Source: Nitrospira sp. (GTDB lineage Bacteria; Nitrospirota; Nitrospiria; Nitrospirales; Nitrospiraceae). Taken from it: a stretch of DNA of 64,000 nucleotides. Both the position numbers and the translations under genes were made by a program. Every line of letters begins with the position of its first letter. Position 1 is the stretch's first letter. The notes under the pieces are model-generated. The model did not search any database. It worked only from the letters and a program-made list of their open reading frames with translations, and was not told where the DNA came from. Of the stretch, positions 53,229 to 61,796 are shown in pieces. The stretch lies in contig SPAW01000003.1 of assembly GCA_005239465.1 (NCBI GenBank), positions 46,562 to 110,561 on the forward strand, written 5' to 3'.

Positions 53229-54635
53229 ATGGCCTCTGCTCCTCCGACGCACAGCGTTTCTTTGGGGCAGATTCACCCGTTGCGAGAGCGGTCTCTGGTT
53301 CCCGTCGGAATGGCGACCATCCTGCCGGAAGCGGCGCAGCACGTCAGGCGTCTTGAATCCCAGCTGCTGGCCCACATCAATCGCTGGGGATACGACGAAA
53401 TCATCCTGCCGACGTTTGAGTATCTTGACGTCCTCGCGCCGGGCCTCGAACCCGAGCTGATCGAGAAGTGCTACAAGTTTGCGGACCGGACGACCGGACG
53501 CATTCTGTTGCTTCGACCCGATGCGACGGCGCAGATCGCTCGTATCGTCGCGATGGGTATGATGGGTTCTCGCCTGCCTCTACGATTGTCGTATCGGGCA
53601 ACAGTGTTTCGATATGAGCCGGAACATGCTGGGCGAGATCGGGAGATCTTTCAAGTCGGCGCTGAACTCATCGGGGCAGATGACCCGACCGCAGATAGTG
53701 AAATTATCACCCTCCTGATTGAGTGCTTGCAGCAAGTCGGGTTACGCTCATTCAGGATCTCGCTGGGGCACGTGGGGTTTTTCAAGGGGCTACTCGTTCG
53801 AGCAGGATTGTCGCCGGAGGGGCAGAAGCGGGCTGAGCAGGCGGCGGCCAGAAAGGATTTGCCGAGGCTTGAAGAAATTCTCTTGCAGGAGCGGGTCACA
53901 AGAACCTTTGCTCGCTCTATTTTGGAAGCACCTGAGCTTTGTGGCCAGGCTGAGGTTCTCGCGAGAGGACGTGAGCTGGCCGGCAATGAGAAGCCGCTGG
54001 TGCGGGTGTTGGATCGGTTGACGAAGGTCTATCAGCTGCTCTGCTCTGCCGGGTACCAGGAGGAATTGTTTCTCGACTTGGGTGAGTTCAGAGGATTTGA
54101 CTACTATGATGGTGTCGTGTTTGACGTGTTTGCCGATGGGGTTGGGGTCGAATTAGGCGGCGGCGGGCGCTATGATCACTTAATCGGCCGGTTCGGTCGG
54201 AACATCCCATCCACCGGGTTCGCCCTGAACGTCGATCGACTCTTCCGGGGGCTTAACCTCTCTGGGAAAACGTCGGAGTTGGCGCGAGTGGATGTTCTCG
54301 TCGTGGCGCCGCGCGCATCAGCGAAGCAACTCATCTCTGTTGCCGGGCAACTTCGACAATCGGGCAAGCGAGTGGTTCAGCAGGTTATCTCGGCATCGGG
54401 GAAGGACTTGATCAACGCGGCGGCAGAAGCCGGCCTTCGAGCGCAGGCGGATACCATCATAGTAGTCGATACTGTCGAGACCAAGCGCGACCAGGTGCTA
54501 ATGATCCAGCAAAGAACCCAGCGGAGCGCCGGACGTGAGAATGGCCGTCCTCGCATGAACAAGAAAACGATGTCGATCACGGATCTTGTTGCGCGAATGC
54601 GTCGAACGCGTGCTGGAGCGGAGAGGGCACGATGA
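53229..54635 (+). CDS. hisZ: HisZ, ATP phosphoribosyltransferase regulatory subunit
   Basis: A 468-residue histidyl-tRNA-synthetase paralogue. Motif-like parts include PTFEYLDVLAPG, FADRTTGRILLLRPDATAQI, LPLRLSYRATVFRYEPEHAG and RGFDYYDGVVFDVFADG. In true HisRS the second signature is A-x-G-G-R-Y-D; here ELGGGGRYDHLIGRFG. The class of FRGFDYYDG with a short N terminus fits HisZ, which partners short-form HisG. A C-terminal anticodon-binding-like domain is present (LVVAPRASAKQLISVAGQLR), so HisRS cannot be wholly excluded. Its stop overlaps dnaB by ATGA. Confidence 0.75.
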   Translation: MASAPPTHSVSLGQIHPLRERSLVPVGMATILPEAAQHVRRLESQLLAHINRWGYDEIILPTFEYLDVLAPGLEPELIEKCYKFADRTTGRILLLRPDATAQIARIVAMGMMGSRLPLRLSYRATVFRYEPEHAGRDREIFQVGAELIGADDPTADSEIITLLIECLQQVGLRSFRISLGHVGFFKGLLVRAGLSPEGQKRAEQAAARKDLPRLEEILLQERVTRTFARSILEAPELCGQAEVLARGRELAGNEKPLVRVLDRLTKVYQLLCSAGYQEELFLDLGEFRGFDYYDGVVFDVFADGVGVELGGGGRYDHLIGRFGRNIPSTGFALNVDRLFRGLNLSGKTSELARVDVLVVAPRASAKQLISVAGQLRQSGKRVVQQVISASGKDLINAAAEAGLRAQADTIIVVDTVETKRDQVLMIQQRTQRSAGRENGRPRMNKKTMSITDLVARMRRTRAGAERAR

Positions 54636-55984
54636 AATCGCTCGCAGCCGTCGACCTCTCTCAACCGAAGCTGCCCCCTCAAAACTTGGAGGCGGAGCAA
54701 TCGGTGCTTGGGGCCATCCTTCTGGACAACGCCGCGATGCCGAAAACGATGGAACTCTTGGTCGAGGAGGATTTCTATCGAACGGCGCACAAGAAAGTGT
54801 ATCGAGCGATGCTCGACTTGTCTGATACCGGCGAAGTGATCGATCAGATCACCTTGACCGAGCGGTTGAAGGGACAGGGAGAGCTGGAGGCGGTCGGAGG
54901 CGCAGCGTATCTCGCCGAACTTGTTCAGATCGTTCCCAGTTCAGCCAATATTAGATACCACTGCAAGATCGTTCGCGATAAAGCAGTGGCGCGACAGTTG
55001 ATCAACACGTCCACGGAGGTGTTGACCAGGGGCTATGAGGGGACAGCGTCGATCGACGACCTGCTCGATTTCGCGGAACAGTCCGTCTTCAGCATCGCCC
55101 AAGGCAAGCTTGAGCGGTCCTTTAGTCCGATCAACCAGATTATCAAAGAGAGTCTTGATTTGATCGACAAGCTCTCGAAGCGGAAAGAGCATATCACGGG
55201 CGTGCCGACCGGCTACTACGATCTCGACGACATTACTGCAGGACTTCAGCCGTCAGACCTGGTGGTGGTGGCCGGTCGGCCGAGTATGGGGAAAACGAGT
55301 CTCGCACTGGGGTTCGCGACGCACGCGGCCGTTCATGCGAACTCCGTGGTCGGCATCTTCAGCTTGGAAATGTCCAAACCTCAAATCGTGCTTCGTTTGC
55401 TGAGTTCGGAAGCGCGAGTCGATTCCCATGCCTTGCGGACGGGAAAGCTGCAAAAAGAAGATTGGTGGCGATTGGCCGAGGCGGCCGGCCGATTGGAGCA
55501 GGCCCCAATCTATATCGACGACGCCGGCGGGATCACGGTGCAGCAGATGCGCGGGAAGGCTCGTCGTCTCAAGGCTGAGAAGGGGCTCGACCTTTTGATT
55601 GTGGACTATCTTCAGCTGATGCAGGGGCGAAGTGATTCAGAATCTCGACAGCAAGAAATCTCCGACATCTCCCGTTCGTTGAAAGCCTTGGCCAAGGAAC
55701 TGAATGTGCCGGTTGTGGCGCTCTCTCAGTTGAGCCGCGCGGTAGAAGCTCGTAAGCCCCCGATTCCGATGTTGGCCGACCTGCGCGAGAGCGGTGCGAT
55801 CGAACAAGACGCGGATGTGGTCATGTTCATTTACCGAGAAGATGTCTATGATCAAAATTCAGAACGGAAGGGGATCGCCGACATCATCGTCAGCAAGCAT
55901 CGTAATGGGCCGACCGGGAGAAAGGAACTCTTTTTCCAGGATCGGTTCGCCAAGTTTGAAAGTCTCGATCTTCGAGAATCGTGA
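54632..55984 (+). CDS. dnaB: Replicative DNA helicase DnaB
   Basis: A 450-residue hexameric helicase unwinding DNA at the fork. N-terminal domain (about 13-115) begins LPPQNLEAEQSVLGAILLDN; RecA domain carries Walker A AGRPSMGKTS (214-223), LEMSKPQIVLRLL, DYLQLMQGR and DLRESGAIEQDADVVMFIYR. No intein. The start overlaps the hisZ stop, coupling translation; linkage to the serine and histidine genes has no obvious functional meaning. Confidence 0.95.
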   Translation: MKSLAAVDLSQPKLPPQNLEAEQSVLGAILLDNAAMPKTMELLVEEDFYRTAHKKVYRAMLDLSDTGEVIDQITLTERLKGQGELEAVGGAAYLAELVQIVPSSANIRYHCKIVRDKAVARQLINTSTEVLTRGYEGTASIDDLLDFAEQSVFSIAQGKLERSFSPINQIIKESLDLIDKLSKRKEHITGVPTGYYDLDDITAGLQPSDLVVVAGRPSMGKTSLALGFATHAAVHANSVVGIFSLEMSKPQIVLRLLSSEARVDSHALRTGKLQKEDWWRLAEAAGRLEQAPIYIDDAGGITVQQMRGKARRLKAEKGLDLLIVDYLQLMQGRSDSESRQQEISDISRSLKALAKELNVPVVALSQLSRAVEARKPPIPMLADLRESGAIEQDADVVMFIYREDVYDQNSERKGIADIIVSKHRNGPTGRKELFFQDRFAKFESLDLRES

Positions 55985-55990
55985 AGTGGT

Positions 55991-56019
55991 TTGCGCATCG
56001 CTCCGACGCTCGGTATAAT
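55991..56019 (+). promoter_or_regulatory. Promoter TTGCGC-17-TATAAT, leaderless position
   Basis: A -35 TTGCGC (55991-55996), 17 bases, perfect -10 TATAAT (56014-56019), followed by eight bases and the GTG at 56028. Transcription would begin within a few bases of the start codon. Confidence 0.65.
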
Positions 56020-56027
56020 TCTCTCAC

Positions 56028-57914
56028 GTGCCTCACCTTCAACGAATTCAGACGTTGGTTTTCGTGCAGGGAAAACGATCTTCTGTGCGCTATCTACCGA
56101 CCAGCCTATGCCGGTATCCCGAGTGTGGGAAGGGGTTCCTCGCGGCATTGATCCCCCTCGTCATTATGGCCTGTGCGGCTGCGCCGCATCCTCAGGAAAC
56201 AGCGACCCCTGTCACTTCACCAACGAAACAGCCGGCGGCGCCCACTCCGGATTCTTCAGCCACCTATCATTTCATGATGGGGTATCAAGCTGAACTCGCC
56301 CAGGATACCGAAACCGCGCTGAGGGAGTATCGAGCGGCACTAAAGGCTGACCCTGCCTCACGAGAGGTCAAAGCCCGTTTGGCTGGGCTGTATTTTGGAT
56401 TGGGCGATCTGACCAATGCGGTGCAGTATGCGGAGGAAGTCGGAGAGGGGACAGGGCAAGATGCGCAACTTCTGACGCAAATGGCCGGCATCCTGGCCAG
56501 CGCGGGTAAGCCGGATCGCGCGCTACGGCTATTAGATTTGGCCATCGACCGCGCTCCTGAAAGAGGAGAGTCCTATTTCCCCAAAGGGATCATCCTGCTG
56601 AACCAAAAACGTTTGGCCGAAGCTGAGCAAGCCGTCAACCAAGGACTAAAATACTCACCAGACTCCCCCATCGGCTACTACTACTTGGGGCGAATTTCAA
56701 TTGAAGCCGGTAATGCCGAGCAGGCCTTGGCGAGTTTCGATCACGCCATCGCGGCGAATCCGTCTTTTGAGCCGGCCTATCTTGCCCAGGCCTCTTTCCA
56801 TGAATCACGCCAAGAAAAGGACAAGGCCATTGCCGTCCTCCAGAAGTATCTCCAACACGTGAACCCCCGGAATAAAGACATTCGCCAGCATCTCATTCAG
56901 TTGTATGTGGCGACAAAAGACTACGCGGGGGGACTGGCCGAACTGGAAAAGATGTTGGAGGAAGATCCTGGAGATCTTGATGTGCAATTGCGAATGGCGC
57001 TGATCTACGGCGAGAAGAAAGAGTTTGCGAAGGCGATCGATCAACTCACGTCTATCTTGGAGGCCAGGCCAGCTGAGCTCAAGGTACGCGACTATCTGGG
57101 CTATTTGTATGAAGAGACCAAGGAGTTCCCGAAGGCCATTGAGGCCTACCAATTCAACATTCAATTGGATCCGACCTTTACGGAGAGTCATATCCATCTT
57201 GGGGTGCTACAGTATCGTCTCAAGAGGTTTCCCGAAGCCATCATGCATCTGAGCGAGGCGGTGCGCCTCGCTCCGAAGCAACCCGAACCCCATATTGTGC
57301 TGGGCCTTGCGTACCTTCAAACTGAACAGTTTGAGAAGGCAACGCAGGCCTTTGAGGAGGGGATTCGTCACAACCCAAAGAGTGCTGACCTGCATTTCAA
57401 TCTGGGCACATCCTATGACAAGCTGAATCGATTTGAGGATGTTGTACGAGCAATGGAAACGGCGCTCTCTCTCGACCCGCACCATGCCGACGCGCTGAAC
57501 TACCTCGGCTATAGCTACGCGGAGCGGGGTATCAAGATAGACCAGGCTGTGTCCCTCACTAGGCAGGCAGTGGCGCTCAAGCCTGACAATGGGTACTACG
57601 TCGATAGCCTTGGGTGGGCGTTTTACAAGTCAGGGTTAATCGCTGAGGCGCTCACGGAGATCAAGCGGGCAGTGGCATTGGTCGGTGATGATCCAGTGAT
57701 CTACGAACACCTTGGCGAGATTTACATGAAGCAGCAGAGGCTATCGGATGCCCGAGAAGCCTGGCTTCATTCGCTTGAACTCGATCCCTCCAATGAAAAG
57801 CTGCTCCAGCGCTTCCGTGAGCAAGGCATGGGCGACCCGGCTCAGGAAGACCGTATCCAACAGGCCAAGCGTCGTGTATCAGAGAAGATACAGACTCAGC
57901 AAGTTACCCCGTAG
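56028..57914 (+). CDS. Large TPR lipoprotein
   Basis: A 628-residue protein starting with GTG. An unusually long n-region precedes a hydrophobic stretch ending LVIMACAAAP, a lipoprotein-like Cys near residue 49. After a Pro-rich linker come about a dozen tetratricopeptide repeats in tandem (for example REYRAALKADPASREVKARL, EAEQAVNQGLKYSPDSPIGY, AIDQLTSILEARPAELKVRD, FEDVVRAMETALSLDPHHAD). Such proteins scaffold envelope complexes or exopolysaccharide or pilus assembly. The promoter places the mRNA start next to the GTG; an internal start is not needed. Neighbours give no firm role. Confidence 0.8.
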   Translation: MPHLQRIQTLVFVQGKRSSVRYLPTSLCRYPECGKGFLAALIPLVIMACAAAPHPQETATPVTSPTKQPAAPTPDSSATYHFMMGYQAELAQDTETALREYRAALKADPASREVKARLAGLYFGLGDLTNAVQYAEEVGEGTGQDAQLLTQMAGILASAGKPDRALRLLDLAIDRAPERGESYFPKGIILLNQKRLAEAEQAVNQGLKYSPDSPIGYYYLGRISIEAGNAEQALASFDHAIAANPSFEPAYLAQASFHESRQEKDKAIAVLQKYLQHVNPRNKDIRQHLIQLYVATKDYAGGLAELEKMLEEDPGDLDVQLRMALIYGEKKEFAKAIDQLTSILEARPAELKVRDYLGYLYEETKEFPKAIEAYQFNIQLDPTFTESHIHLGVLQYRLKRFPEAIMHLSEAVRLAPKQPEPHIVLGLAYLQTEQFEKATQAFEEGIRHNPKSADLHFNLGTSYDKLNRFEDVVRAMETALSLDPHHADALNYLGYSYAERGIKIDQAVSLTRQAVALKPDNGYYVDSLGWAFYKSGLIAEALTEIKRAVALVGDDPVIYEHLGEIYMKQQRLSDAREAWLHSLELDPSNEKLLQRFREQGMGDPAQEDRIQQAKRRVSEKIQTQQVTP

Positions 57915-58174
57915 GATCTTAATCCTGGACATAACCAGCCACTAGATTTCTCTTCGAAGATTGAATTCTGAGATTTCCTGACATTCGGAGAGGTTTTGGC
58001 AATCGCTACCCTGTACGATTTCAGTAGAGGGCATGAGAAAAGTGCCAATTCTCGGTAATCCAGAGCAGAATGCGGAAGAAAGAGGAGTGGGCAAACCAGG
58101 GTTCACCCACTGTCAAATTTTCATAACTCGTTGCTTTTCAAGGGATCGATGATAGAGTTTGTTATATCGCTGAC

Positions 58175-58190
58175 GGGCACCAAACCTGCT
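58175..58190 (+). promoter_or_regulatory. Sigma-54-type promoter of pilA
   Basis: GGGCACCAAACCTGCT fits TGGCACG-N4-TTGCW with the invariant GG (58176-58177) and GC (58188-58189) ten bases apart. Transcription would start near 58200, about 80 bases before the pilA ATG. pilA genes are commonly sigma-54/PilR dependent. The rest of the gap 57915-58281 shows no gene. Confidence 0.65.
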
Positions 58191-58281
58191 ATAGGGACAG
58201 GTAGGCGGCAACATGAACGCCGCAGGTTATGAGGGATAGTAAGTTGGGCCGTCAGTGAACCATCAACAAGGAGGCAGGACG

Positions 58282-58887
58282 ATGTTTAAGGCATTCCGGA
58301 AACAAGAGGGTTTTACCCTCATCGAGTTGATGATCGTCGTGGCGATCATCGGCATCTTGGCGGCCATCGCCATCCCGAACTTCATGGAGTACCAGAGAAA
58401 GTCTCGGACATCTGAGGCCAAGACCAACACCACGAGTATCAAGACTGCTCAGATGACCTTCCAAGGCGAGCGCGGCTGCTTCGCCGACGCGGCGGTTATG
58501 CCTCAGGCGGCACCGATCGTTGGCGGCGCCAGCGTGGCATGGCCTGCAGCTCAGTTTACTCCGTCTCTTCCGGCTGTGCAGGTGACGTACTGTGTGGTTG
58601 GTGGAACCAGCACGGTTGCGGTCTGGTCTGATATCGGATGGGTGCCGGCTGGCCCAACCCGGTTTGTCTATAGCGTGGGCGCCTCGGCGGCTATTACCGC
58701 CCTGGGCACGGTCTTGACCGGCGCCTGTCCGGCGGTCGATATCGCCGTCATCCCGGCATTGGGTGCCCCCGCTAATGGCGGATTCCTGGCCAATGCGCGT
58801 GCCGACCAGGACAGCGATGGCCTCTTCGCTGCCTACATGATTGCTGAGAACAGCAACATGGTGGATTGTAGACCAGGCGAGTACTAA
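58282..58887 (+). CDS. pilA: Type IV pilin, likely major subunit
   Basis: A 201-residue prepilin. After the short leader comes the cleavage site [21 protein letters not shown] with Glu5, then [20 protein letters not shown]. The C-terminal part is rich in Ala, Val and Gly with Cys residues (GCFAD, TYCVV, GACPA, DCRPG) for a disulfide loop. AAGGAGG seven bases before the ATG gives strong translation; a GTG at 58255 is rejected. The sigma-54-like promoter and a strong terminator behind it mark a highly expressed single unit. This is the best candidate for the pilus moved by PilT and PilU. Confidence 0.9.
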   Translation: MFKAFRKQEGFTLIELMIVVAIIGILAAIAIPNFMEYQRKSRTSEAKTNTTSIKTAQMTFQGERGCFADAAVMPQAAPIVGGASVAWPAAQFTPSLPAVQVTYCVVGGTSTVAVWSDIGWVPAGPTRFVYSVGASAAITALGTVLTGACPAVDIAVIPALGAPANGGFLANARADQDSDGLFAAYMIAENSNMVDCRPGEY

Positions 58888-58911
58888 AGAGTCAGGGAAA
58901 ATTGTTTCCCG

Positions 58912-58948
58912 GGCAGGGCTGGCATTGCCAGCCCTGCCGATTCTTTTT
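58912..58948 (+). terminator. Rho-independent terminator after pilA
   Basis: Perfect 13-bp inverted arms (58912-58924 and 58926-58938) followed by GATTCTTTTT. Probably lets most transcripts stop after pilA, with read-through serving the downstream genes. Confidence 0.88.
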
Positions 58949-58979
58949 AGACCCCCTTTTCGAGGACAACTCCAAAGTC

Positions 58980-59954
58980 ATGATGTCGTCGGGTCACTCC
59001 GCCAAAGTTTTCGCTGATCCCTCCCCCAGTCATAACAAACAACCTTGGTTCTGCCGGCGAATGTGGATCAAGCTGACTTTTCTTAGTCTCAGCATCGCAA
59101 CTCTCCTGACGGCCATTCTAGGCTTTCAATTCGAGCTCGACCAACGACATGATCAAAAGTCTGGACGATTGGAAAGCCTCCGGTTTCTTCCACAAGGAGA
59201 AGTCCTGCGGCTGGCTTTGCTGGGACATCATCACCTTGGAGCTGACGTGATCTGGTTGCGTATCGTACAGGTGCTAGGGGAGGATGTCGTTGCGGAGCGG
59301 GATTATGAGTGGCTGAATCACGCGCTTGATGTTGTGACGACGCTGGACCCGCAATATGTCTTTGCCTATGACGTGGGTGGGACTATCCTGGCAGAATTGG
59401 CACATCGAGTCGATTGGAGTAATCGACTGCTCCACAAAGGCTATGATGCCAATCCAGCCGCTTGGCGGTTGCCGTTCATACTGGGATTCAATCACTTCTT
59501 TCATTTGCAAGATTACGTGCAAGCCGGAGAGTATATGAGCCAAGCGGCGAGGATTCCTGGTCGGCCGTACTATATTGACACGTTGGCAGCGCGACTGTAT
59601 GTCGAGGGGGGAAGTCCCACGCTGGCTCTCAGTTATTTGGATTCGATGCTGCAGCAAACAACAGATCCACAACTTCGATCTGTTTACCTGGAAAAATACA
59701 AAGAGGTAATGGTCGCTCGAGACCTACAGAACTTCGATCAAGCCGTCGAACGGTATCGTCAGGCTCGCGGAAAGCTTCCTCGGGCTCTATCTGATCTCGT
59801 AAACGAGGGATATCTGAACACGATTCCCGAAGAACCCTTTGGTGGCGAGTATCGATTACATACCGAAACCGGGGAAGTGAGCAGTTCAACGCATCCCGAG
59901 CGGCTACACCTATATCGTCCCCACGAGGCTAAAAGCTTCAAGAAAAGTATTTGA
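58980..59954 (+). CDS. Membrane-anchored TPR-like protein (PilG-like position)
   Basis: About 324 residues. One membrane helix (about 30-50: WIKLTFLSLSIATLLTAILG) and a helical periplasmic part (SGRLESLRFLPQGEVLRLAL, LGADVIWLRIVQVLGEDVVA, RDYEWLNHALDVVTTLDPQY). No family name is certain. Between pilA and an ABC ATPase/permease pair it holds the place of PilG in the Myxococcus xanthus pilA-pilG-pilH-pilI order. Reading starts at ATG 58980 (or 58983), after the pilA terminator; an upstream TTG at 58902 would lie within the terminator. It probably acts with the ABC pair in pilus assembly or export. Confidence 0.65.
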   Translation: MMSSGHSAKVFADPSPSHNKQPWFCRRMWIKLTFLSLSIATLLTAILGFQFELDQRHDQKSGRLESLRFLPQGEVLRLALLGHHHLGADVIWLRIVQVLGEDVVAERDYEWLNHALDVVTTLDPQYVFAYDVGGTILAELAHRVDWSNRLLHKGYDANPAAWRLPFILGFNHFFHLQDYVQAGEYMSQAARIPGRPYYIDTLAARLYVEGGSPTLALSYLDSMLQQTTDPQLRSVYLEKYKEVMVARDLQNFDQAVERYRQARGKLPRALSDLVNEGYLNTIPEEPFGGEYRLHTETGEVSSSTHPERLHLYRPHEAKSFKKSI

Positions 59955-59967
59955 GGCGCGGAATCAG

Positions 59968-60927
59968 ATGTCCACAGATACCATCATCCAGACAGAAGGG
60001 CTCACGAAAGTCTTTAAGGTAGGATTTTGGAGCCGTCGCGTCACTGTACTTGAGGGATTGAATCTTGAAGTTCGGCGGGGTGAAGTGTTCGGGTTTCTAG
60101 GCCCCAACGGAGCGGGGAAAACGACAACGATCAAGATTCTGATGGATCTCATCTACCCCACAAGTGGGCACGCGACGCTATTCGGGCGACCGATCGGCGA
60201 CAATCAGGCCAAGGCCAGACTCGGTTTCCTCCCTGAGACGCCGTACTTCTATGACTATCTGACGGCAGCCGAGTTTCTTCAATTTTATGGGCATCTGTTC
60301 AGTCTGCGTGGAGCGCTGTTGGAACAGCGTGTGACGGAGTTACTCGAACTGGTTGGGATGAGTCATGCCAGAAACCTGCAACTACGAAAGTTTTCAAAGG
60401 GGATGCTGCAGCGGGTTGGGATTGCCCAGGCTCTGATCAATGACCCGGAGCTTGTCGTGCTGGATGAGCCGATGTCGGGGCTGGATCCCGTTGGCCGCAA
60501 GGAAATTAGGGACCTCATTCTTCGGCTTAAAGAGAGCGGAAAGACCATCTTTTTCAGCTCGCACATCCTCCACGATGCGGAACTGCTGTGCGACCGCGTT
60601 GCGATCATTCTCAAAGGTCGCATGGTTGCCTGTGGGCGTGTCAGCGACTTGGTGGGGCAAAGTGCGACCCAATCCGTCGAAATGGTGGTCGAAGGGCTCA
60701 GTGCAGAGGGGTTGGAACACCTCCGCCCTCTGGCTGAAAAGTTCGTGACCCAGGGGAGTCAGGTACTCGCGGTCCTGAAGAATCAGCAACAGGTGGTCAG
60801 TGCCCTGGAGATTGTCCGCTCCGCCAAAGGAGAACTCGTCTCGTTGACCCCCCACAAAAGTTCCCTTGAAGAACTCTTTATTCGCGAAGTCAAAGGGCTG
60901 GAGCCGGGCCTGCGGGAGGGGCAATGA
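59968..60927 (+). CDS. ABC transporter ATP-binding protein (PilH-like)
   Basis: A 319-residue ATPase of the ABC-2/NatA type. Walker A FLGPNGAGKTTT, signature LRKFSKGMLQRVGIAQAL, Walker B ELVVLDEPMSGLDPVG, and switch His in FFSSHILHDAELLCD. The C-terminal about 90 residues (ARCGRVSDLVG onward) are the usual extra domain. It starts 13 bases after the TPR gene and overlaps the permease gene by ATGA. In Myxococcus the comparable PilH is needed for pilus formation. Substrate unknown. Confidence 0.85.
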   Translation: MSTDTIIQTEGLTKVFKVGFWSRRVTVLEGLNLEVRRGEVFGFLGPNGAGKTTTIKILMDLIYPTSGHATLFGRPIGDNQAKARLGFLPETPYFYDYLTAAEFLQFYGHLFSLRGALLEQRVTELLELVGMSHARNLQLRKFSKGMLQRVGIAQALINDPELVVLDEPMSGLDPVGRKEIRDLILRLKESGKTIFFSSHILHDAELLCDRVAIILKGRMVACGRVSDLVGQSATQSVEMVVEGLSAEGLEHLRPLAEKFVTQGSQVLAVLKNQQQVVSALEIVRSAKGELVSLTPHKSSLEELFIREVKGLEPGLREGQ

Positions 60928-61685
60928 GAGTCCTGTCGATTGCCTTTAATACGTTTCGCGAAAATCTTCGGGAAAAGCTTCTGTACAACCTCCTTATCTT
61001 TGCTCTGTTGATGATCGGGAGCTCCGTATTGCTGACCCGCCTTACCGTAGGGGAATGGGATCGATTAATCATCGACCTCGGTCTCTCAAGCATGAACTTG
61101 TTCGGGATCCTGATTGCGATTTTTGTAGGGATTAGTCTAGTTAGTAAAGAGATCGACAAGAAAACGATCTTCACTATCATCTCTAAGCCCGTGCCTCGGT
61201 ACGAGTTTCTGTTGGGGAAGTATCTAGGTCTGGTGGTCACGCTTCTGATCAACACCGCCGTCATGGCGGCGGGGCTCTTTGTCGTTATGGCCTATCTCAA
61301 AGCGCCCTTCACTCCGATGTTGCTCAAGGCGCTGGGGTTCATTTTTTTGGAATTTTTAGTCATCACTGCTGTAGCCTTGGTGTTTTCAACGTTCACCAGC
61401 ACGACGTTGAGCGCGATCTTTACTTTAGCGGTTTATGTGGTGGGACATTTGTCGACTGATCTGAAATTATTTGGAGACAAAATGGGTGATGCTGGAAAGG
61501 CCATACTCAACGCGATCTATTACGTACTCCCGAATCTTGAGCGGTTTAATCTAAAGGGCCATGTGATCCACCATATCGACGTCCCGGCAACGGATCTCGT
61601 CCTCACAACCGCCTATGGTCTCACCTATGCGGCGTTTCTCCTCCTACTTGCCAGCATCATTTTTCAAAGAAGAGACTTCCAATAG
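60924..61685 (+). CDS. ABC-2 type permease (PilI/NosY-like)
   Basis: A 253-residue membrane protein with six helices, of the NosY/ABC-2 type: RENLREKLLYNLLIFALLMI, GIGLVSKEIDKKTIFTIISK-like (here GISLVSKEIDKKTIFTIISK), PVPRYEFLLGKYLGL. Its ATG overlaps the ATPase stop. Together they form an exporter. Position after pilA suggests a PilI-like role; the general family also serves copper and drug export. Confidence 0.8.
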   Translation: MRVLSIAFNTFRENLREKLLYNLLIFALLMIGSSVLLTRLTVGEWDRLIIDLGLSSMNLFGILIAIFVGISLVSKEIDKKTIFTIISKPVPRYEFLLGKYLGLVVTLLINTAVMAAGLFVVMAYLKAPFTPMLLKALGFIFLEFLVITAVALVFSTFTSTTLSAIFTLAVYVVGHLSTDLKLFGDKMGDAGKAILNAIYYVLPNLERFNLKGHVIHHIDVPATDLVLTTAYGLTYAAFLLLLASIIFQRRDFQ

Positions 61686-61796
61686 TCAACAGGAGTGCGT
61701 CCTGCCTATCCTCTACTTGCATTCATTTCCCAACCAATGTATTGATGGCGCTATGAGATTAAAGTTTTTGACCCCTAATTGTTCGTCTAGGCAGCG

